DNA of 64,000 nucleotides. It comes from Segatella hominis (GTDB taxonomy: Bacteria; Bacteroidota; Bacteroidia; Bacteroidales; Bacteroidaceae). A program made the translations under genes and the position numbers. The stretch is taken from assembly GCF_019249725.2 (NCBI RefSeq), contig NZ_CP137559.1, forward strand, positions 167,501-231,500, written 5' to 3'. The notes below the pieces were generated by a model that did not search any database, had not been told where the DNA came from, and was given only the letters and a program-made list of their open reading frames with translations. Positions 59,229-64,000 of this stretch are shown here, piece after piece. Every line of letters begins with the position of its first letter. Positions within the stretch are counted from its first letter, which is position 1.

Positions 59229-60620
59229 ATGACATTAATTAAGTCAATCTCTGGTATCCGTGGTACTATTGGCGGACCAGCAGGCGATACGTTGAATCCC
59301 CTCGATATCGTGAAATTTACTTCTGCTTACGCTACTTTCATTCGTCGTAGTGGTGCTTCTAAGAGTAATACAATCGTGGTAGGACGTGATGCGCGTATCT
59401 CAGGAGAGATGGTAAAGAATGTAGTTTGCGGTACTTTGATGGGCATGGGCTACGATGTGCTTAACATCGGTTTGGCTACTACTCCTACTACCGAACTTGC
59501 TGTTACTATGAGTGGTGCAGCCGGTGGTATCATCATCACCGCTTCTCATAATCCCCGTCAGTGGAATGCTCTTAAACTTCTTAACGAGAAGGGTGAGTTC
59601 TTGACTGCTGCTAATGGTAATGAGGTGTTGAGTATTGCTGAGAAGGAAGATTTTGAATATGCCGATGTAGATCATCTTGGAAAATATACTGAAGACAATT
59701 CTTACAACAAGCGTCACATTGATTCTGTACTTGCTCTGAAACTTGTGGACGTAGAGGCTATTAAGAATGCTCATTTCAAGGTTTGTGTAGATTCTATCAA
59801 CTCAGTAGGTGGTATTATACTTCCTGAATTGCTGGATGCTCTTGGTGTAGAATATACCTTTTTGAATGGGGTTGCGAATGGCGACTTTGCTCACAATCCT
59901 GAGCCATTAGAGAAGAACCTTGGTGGTATCATGGATGAATTGAAGAAGGGTGGATACAATATGGGTATCGTTGTGGATCCTGATGTTGACCGACTGGCTT
60001 TCATCTGTGAGGATGGCAAGATGTTTGGCGAGGAATATACCTTGGTAAGCGTTGCAGATTATGTGTTGAGCAAAACTCCAGGCAATACAGTTAGCAACCT
60101 TTCTTCTACTCGTGCGCTTCGCGATGTAACGGAGAAGCATGGTGGCAAATATACAGCTGCGGCAGTAGGTGAGGTGAATGTTACTACCAAGATGAAGGAT
60201 GTCAACGCTGTAATTGGTGGCGAAGGCAATGGAGGTGTTATCTATCCAGAGAGTCACTATGGTCGTGATGCCCTTGTTGGTATTGCTCTTTTCCTGAGTA
60301 GTCTGGCTCATAAGGGATGCAAGGTTAGTGAGCTTCGTGCTTCCTTCCCTAACTATTTTATCGCAAAGAATCGTATCGATCTTACTCCTTCTACAGATGT
60401 AGATGCTATACTTGTTAAGGTTAAGGAATTATATGGTAAGGAGCAGGATGTTACTGTAACTGATATTGATGGCGTAAAGCTCGATTTCCCTAATAAGTGG
60501 GTTCACTTGCGTAAGAGTAATACTGAGCCTATTATCCGTGTATATAGCGAGGCTTCTACGATGGAGCAGGCTGATGAACTTGGTAAGAAATTAATGCAGG
60601 TAGTTTACGATATGCAGTAA
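59229..60620 (+). CDS. glmM: Phosphoglucosamine mutase-like phosphohexomutase
   Basis: 463 aa, alpha-D-phosphohexomutase fold. Phospho-Ser loop ITASHNPRQWNALK (Ser about 106), metal loop VDPDVDRLAFI (about 248-258), sugar loop GGEGNGGVIYPE, phosphate-binding end RKSNTEPIIRVYSEA. It would convert glucosamine-6-P to glucosamine-1-P for peptidoglycan precursors. Phosphoglucomutase/phosphomannomutase activity cannot be ruled out by eye. Its terminator is interrupted by the IS256-type element. Confidence 0.85.
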   Translation: MTLIKSISGIRGTIGGPAGDTLNPLDIVKFTSAYATFIRRSGASKSNTIVVGRDARISGEMVKNVVCGTLMGMGYDVLNIGLATTPTTELAVTMSGAAGGIIITASHNPRQWNALKLLNEKGEFLTAANGNEVLSIAEKEDFEYADVDHLGKYTEDNSYNKRHIDSVLALKLVDVEAIKNAHFKVCVDSINSVGGIILPELLDALGVEYTFLNGVANGDFAHNPEPLEKNLGGIMDELKKGGYNMGIVVDPDVDRLAFICEDGKMFGEEYTLVSVADYVLSKTPGNTVSNLSSTRALRDVTEKHGGKYTAAAVGEVNVTTKMKDVNAVIGGEGNGGVIYPESHYGRDALVGIALFLSSLAHKGCKVSELRASFPNYFIAKNRIDLTPSTDVDAILVKVKELYGKEQDVTVTDIDGVKLDFPNKWVHLRKSNTEPIIRVYSEASTMEQADELGKKLMQVVYDMQ

Positions 60621-60650
60621 TCTGTATCTATCTGATGTTTATATAAAGAA

Positions 60651-60675
60651 TAAGAGGCCATACAGTAATTTACCG
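60651..60675 (+). terminator. First half of the split glmM terminator
   Basis: AATAAGAGG-C-CATAC-A-GTA here matches TAC-C-GTATG-A-CCTCTTATT after the IS element (to 62065). Joined, they make a long hairpin followed by TTTTTATT. The insertion lies in the loop. Confidence 0.7.
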
Positions 60676-60735
60676 AGAGTGTAAATTAAACTGTGTCAAG
60701 CTACAATAAAAGTAGTTTAACACAGTTTTTATATT

Positions 60736-61941
60736 ATGGACAACTTAGAAATTGATTACAAGAAAGCAGCTCAGCAGTTGCGTAGTGGTGAAGCCTTATT
60801 TGGCAAGGACGGAGCATTAGCTCCATTGTTAGAGCGTATTCTCAACTCAGCTCTCGAAGGTGAGATGGACGCTCATTTAAGTGAAGAGGAACGCTCTTCC
60901 GGCAACCGTCGTAATGGTAAGATGAGTAAGAAGGTTCAAACAAAATATGGTGAGGTCACTATAGAGACTCCTCGTGACCGAGACGGAACTTTCCAACCTG
61001 AGACCGTAAAGAAGCGTGAGACTATTCTTGCCAATGGCATGGCAGACCAGATTATTGAGATGTACGCCATGGGCACCAGCACACGTGACATCAGCAGCTA
61101 CTTTGAGCGTGAGTTCAACACAACTCTATCAGCCGATACTATCAGCTCTATAACAGACCGTGTATTACCCGAAATCACCGTCTGGAAGTCTCGCATGCTC
61201 GATCCTGTATATGCCATTTGCTGGCTTGATGCTATCCATTATAAGGTAAAGGATGAGAATGGCAGAGCTGTCACACGAGCCATTTACAACATTCTTGGTA
61301 TCAACAAGGAAGGCCAAAAAGAACTGTTAGGTATGTATGTGTCTAAGAGTGAAGGAGCTAACTTCTGGCTAGAAGTTCTTACGGATCTTCAGAACCGTGG
61401 TGTTCGAGACATCTTGATTTGTTGTATTGATGGTCTCAAAGGCTTCCCAGATGCCATCCAAAGCGTATTTCCTGAGAGTTCTGTGCAGCTCTGTATTGTC
61501 CATCAGATACGCAATTCTATCAAGTATGTTGGCAGTAAGCATCAAAAGGAGTTTATCAAGGATTTAAGAACAGTATATGGTGCAGTAAACAAAGACTCCG
61601 CTGCTGCTAATTTAGACCTGTTAGAGTCTAAGTGGGGAGAGATGTACCCAATTGTCATCAAGTCATGGCGTGACAATTGGGAACGTCTGACAGAGTATTT
61701 CCAATATACTCCAGCCATCCGTAAACTCATTTATACGACCAATACGGTTGAGGGGTATCACAGACAGGTAAGAAAGGTCACAAAGACTAAAGGGGTCTTT
61801 CCTACGGATAATTCTTTGGAGAAGCTTGTGTACTTAGCTTACCGCAACATCCGTAAGAAATGGACTATGCCACTGGCAAATTGGGGACAACTTTCTCAAC
61901 AATTGGCAATAAAATTTGGAGATAGATTTAAAATTATGTAA
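60736..61941 (+). CDS. IS256-family (Mutator-type) transposase
   Basis: 401 aa, full length. DDE residues visible: Asp in ICWLDAIHYKV (about 163), Asp in ILICCIDGLKGFPDA (about 233), Glu in TNTVEGYHRQVRKVTKTKG (about 339). N-terminal DNA-binding part with NGKMSKKVQTKYGEVTIETP, typical for the family. It would move by a copy-out circular intermediate. No frameshift. Confidence 0.95.
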   Translation: MDNLEIDYKKAAQQLRSGEALFGKDGALAPLLERILNSALEGEMDAHLSEEERSSGNRRNGKMSKKVQTKYGEVTIETPRDRDGTFQPETVKKRETILANGMADQIIEMYAMGTSTRDISSYFEREFNTTLSADTISSITDRVLPEITVWKSRMLDPVYAICWLDAIHYKVKDENGRAVTRAIYNILGINKEGQKELLGMYVSKSEGANFWLEVLTDLQNRGVRDILICCIDGLKGFPDAIQSVFPESSVQLCIVHQIRNSIKYVGSKHQKEFIKDLRTVYGAVNKDSAAANLDLLESKWGEMYPIVIKSWRDNWERLTEYFQYTPAIRKLIYTTNTVEGYHRQVRKVTKTKGVFPTDNSLEKLVYLAYRNIRKKWTMPLANWGQLSQQLAIKFGDRFKIM

Positions 61942-61960
61942 CTTTGCAGCCGAAAAGGCT

Positions 61961-61990
61961 TCCCTGCTGGGGGCATGCCCCCAGCAGGGA
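61961..61990 (+). terminator. 30-bp perfect palindrome behind the transposase
   Basis: TCCCTGCTGGGGGCA and its exact complement meet without a loop. It is GC-rich, 20 bp after the stop codon, and could end transcription or act in transposition. No T run follows. Confidence 0.7.
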
Positions 61991-62194
61991 GTGGGAATGA
62001 AAGTTAAGAACAAGCCTTGACACAGTTTAATTTACACCCCCAATTTACCGTATGACCTCTTATTTTTATTATTTCCTTTCTTATTCTTCCCTTTTTGTTC
62101 TTTTATTATTTCTCTTATTATTGTTCTTCCTTTCTTAGCTTTTTTGCTCTTGAAAGCCCTAAACGCTCTTTTCCTTTTACCTTTTTGTCTGTTT

Positions 62195-62935
62195 TTACTC
62201 TTCTGCCAGTTCCTTCATGGCATCATTCAGCGTATTAAATAATACGTTGATGTTCTCCTCTTCATTCTTGCAGGCTTCCTTGAAGAGTGCTACTGGGTCT
62301 TCCGTACTGCTTGTGAGCGGAGTTTCATTGAGCAGAATGTTCACATTGTTGAGAAGCATTCCATGCAGGGTAGGCATGTGGAGTTGATGTTGTTCGCCTT
62401 CCTTGCTACCGCATTTCAATCCTGCAGCGTATGCCTTTACGATGATGCGTACCAGCAGATGGATGGCCATAGGTTCGTCAGCGAGGCTGATGAGGATGCC
62501 ATGGGTGTAGTCGCGCACATGCTCTTCGAGAGTAGTGAATTTACCTTGTAAGAGCCAGGTAAAATTGCGCTTATATTCACTTTCCATTGCTTTGTATAGT
62601 TGTGGACTCTTGCAGGCGATACGTAGGTAGTCGAGCATGCTTGGCTCAAAGGTGGGATCGGCTGCCTTCATTCCTTCGAAATTTTTCTTCATACGTTCGT
62701 TAGCTTCCTCTGCTGTCTTATAGTTGAGACGAACAAGTGTAGAGAACATAACATCGAAGAAATATTGATTAACCTCTCCATAGTGGTCGAGCATCAGCTG
62801 TTTGATTTCTTTCGGATCATTCTTTTTCTTGAAGTCATCTCCACCTACGGTTGCGTCGATGATACCGCGTGCGTACGCCTCGAAGAAAGCCCTCACAAAA
62901 GAAGCTACGGCCTTGTAACTATTTATTCTTTTCAT
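62195..62935 (-). CDS. Host protein of 246 aa, unrecognised
   Basis: Soluble and mostly helical, acidic at both ends. MKRINSYKAVASFVRAFFEA starts a long helix; the middle has NYKTAEEANERMKKNFEGMK and SEYKRNFTWLLQGKFTTLEE. No known domain. It follows the deacetylase on the same strand 6 bp later, so the two may be one operon. Confidence 0.65.
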   Translation of the reverse strand: MKRINSYKAVASFVRAFFEAYARGIIDATVGGDDFKKKNDPKEIKQLMLDHYGEVNQYFFDVMFSTLVRLNYKTAEEANERMKKNFEGMKAADPTFEPSMLDYLRIACKSPQLYKAMESEYKRNFTWLLQGKFTTLEEHVRDYTHGILISLADEPMAIHLLVRIIVKAYAAGLKCGSKEGEQHQLHMPTLHGMLLNNVNILLNETPLTSSTEDPVALFKEACKNEEENINVLFNTLNDAMKELAEE

Positions 62936-62941
62936 TGTTTC

Positions 62942-63553
62942 TTATTCAAAAGTCTTAAATTCATAGCCTTGTTCTCTTAGCCATTCGATGGATTGAGGCA
63001 AGGCTGTCTTCAGTTTTTCTATACTTTTCAGTGAGTCGTGGAAGGTGATAATGCTGCCGTTTCTGGCATATCTTTTCACGTTGTTTACCACATCTTCAGC
63101 TGTGAGCCATTTAGAATAGTCTCGTGTCACCAGATCCCACATGATTACCTTGTAGGTGCGGTGCAGCCACCAGTATTCGCTTGGTCTCATCCATCCATGT
63201 GGAGGTCTGAACAAGTGGGCGTGAATCAATTCGTTTGCTTTGTTGGTATTCAGCACATAGGAGATGACACGGTGTTTGAAAGCTCCGATGTGATTGAATG
63301 TGTGATTTCCCACCTGGTGTCCTTCTTCTACTATCTGGTTGTACAAATCGTGATGGCGCAGTACGTTTTCTCCTACCATGAAAAAAGTTGCTTTCACATT
63401 GTATTTCCTCAAAATTTCGAGAATGATGGGTGTGGATTCTGGTATCGGACCATCGTCAAAGGTCAGATAAACGGAATGTTCTTTTTTGTCCATTCTCCAG
63501 ATTGCCTTCGGATAAAGCCATCGGAGCCATTTTGCTGGTTGCTCTATGAACAT
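62942..63553 (-). CDS. Polysaccharide deacetylase (NodB family)
   Basis: 203 aa, full NodB domain. Motif 1 LTFDDGPIPES with the catalytic Asp pair, motif 2 HTFNH (both zinc His), motif 3 FRPPHGWMRPS, then MWDLVTRDYSKW and a late ITFHDSLKS. It removes acetyl groups from a cell-surface or cell-wall sugar polymer. No clear signal peptide, though a short hydrophobic start is possible. Substrate unknown. Confidence 0.9.
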   Translation of the reverse strand: MFIEQPAKWLRWLYPKAIWRMDKKEHSVYLTFDDGPIPESTPIILEILRKYNVKATFFMVGENVLRHHDLYNQIVEEGHQVGNHTFNHIGAFKHRVISYVLNTNKANELIHAHLFRPPHGWMRPSEYWWLHRTYKVIMWDLVTRDYSKWLTAEDVVNNVKRYARNGSIITFHDSLKSIEKLKTALPQSIEWLREQGYEFKTFE

Positions 63554-64000
63554 TTGATTCCTATTTTTATGAATTGATAAAACTTATTGGCTCTATGCTC
63601 TAAAGAAATCCTCTTGATGGGAGCCTTTTGCTTATAGACTCTTTTCCCTTGAGAAACCTCTTAATTAGAGTCTTTTAAAACTAATAGGCTCTATTACTTG
63701 TGAGTTTAGAGCCTTTTAGTAAATTTATAGAGTTAAAATACTTGATTGATGCCTGCAGTTTTTGGAACAGGGCCTTTATAATTATCTGTATAACATGATA
63801 GGGCAGTTTTCAAGCCGCCCTATCATGTTATTCTATATATAGAGATACATTTACTGGAAATTTTCTGAAATCTTGCCAAGAGAATTCTTTTAATAATTCT
63901 CTGTATGGGGAATCCTTGTTTAGGATTCCCATGAAAATCCCCGTTGAATTTTCCTAATGGCTTTCTTTATTAGAAAGTTTCTCCTTGTAAAAGTTTCTCT
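63554..64000. other. Host intergenic end with hairpins, no gene
   Basis: About 450 bp without a gene. Short 'ggctcta/tagagcc' words in both directions (63580-63720) and two hairpins: AACATGATAGGGC with GCCCTATCATGTT (63792-63829) and GGGAATCCT with AGGATTCCC (63908-63930). The first is a likely bidirectional terminator. Confidence 0.6.

Larger units (their letters stand above)
60676..62041 (+). mobile_element. IS256-family insertion sequence
   Basis: 1,366 bp. Terminal inverted repeats share GTGTAAATTAAACTGTGTCA followed by AG (left end from 60676, right end to 62041). One transposase gene. Inside the left end AAACTGTG / CACAGTTT (about 60688-60726) forms a hairpin before the gene that may stop inward transcription. 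Target duplication present, so the insertion is probably intact. Confidence 0.93.
60667..62050. repeat. 9-bp target duplication of the IS element
   Basis: AATTTACCG at 60667-60675 and again at 62042-62050 flanks the element. 8-9 bp duplications are usual for IS256. Confidence 0.85.

Noticed and set aside
1..64000. CRISPR array
   Set aside because: No regular repeat-spacer pattern; the 10-bp and 14-bp repeats are too short and irregular.

Overview
The window is a chromosomal segment of a member of the Bacteroidota, most like Prevotella/Segatella. Its promoters are of the Bacteroides type (TTTG, about 20 nt, TAnnTTTG), Shine-Dalgarno sites are weak, and a TamL-type lipoprotein sits beside TamB. 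Bases 1445-46477 are an integrated temperate tailed phage of about 45 kb. The rest is host DNA carrying one IS256-type insertion.

Left host flank (1-1464): a small secreted lytic-transglycosylase-like protein and an initiator tRNA-fMet gene. The prophage entered the 3' end of this tRNA. A 20-bp identity (AGTCCTGCCGCCGCAACTAA) lies at 1445-1464 and 46458-46477 (attL, attR). A further 11 matching bases restore the first arm of a hairpin terminator at each end.

Prophage: integrase at the left end (+ strand), repressor-like HTH protein at the right end (+ strand), nearly everything else on the minus strand. Read from the right, it holds: an early operon (small proteins, a primase-helicase); a head and packaging module (ClpP-like protease joined to a scaffold-like tail, major capsid protein, another virion protein, PLD-like protein, two small-terminase candidates, TerL); a RadC plus phosphoribosyltransferase pair; an accessory stretch with small genes, HicAB, short promoter-terminator units and a structured leader; six tightly coupled small genes; portal, connector and tail-completion genes; a 1,673-aa tail fibre; a complete diversity-generating retroelement (DGR); membrane/holin proteins and an amidase endolysin; the tape measure and a distal tail protein. 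A tape measure without a recognisable sheath suggests a siphovirus.

The DGR is the clearest specialised system. A 585-aa virion protein ends in a variable repeat (14129-14218). It is followed by an Avd-like protein, an adenine-rich template repeat (13444-13533) and a reverse transcriptase with the DGR-type IGNLPSQ motif. Seven of the twelve TR/VR differences fall at template adenines. The least explained structure is the leader at 28439-28702: three copies of a 14-bp element (two direct, one inverted), a 12-bp inverted repeat, a perfect promoter and an early terminator, arranged so that alternative RNA pairings could hide the first start codon of the next operon.

Right host flank (46478-64000): TetR regulator, FabG-like reductase, RluA-type pseudouridine synthase, TamB and TamL (outer-membrane assembly), a sugar-phosphate nucleotidyltransferase, a DHH phosphoesterase, a DUF4827-like lipoprotein, a GlmM-like phosphohexomutase, an IS256-type element inserted in the loop of the terminator behind glmM, an unrecognised 246-aa protein and a polysaccharide deacetylase.
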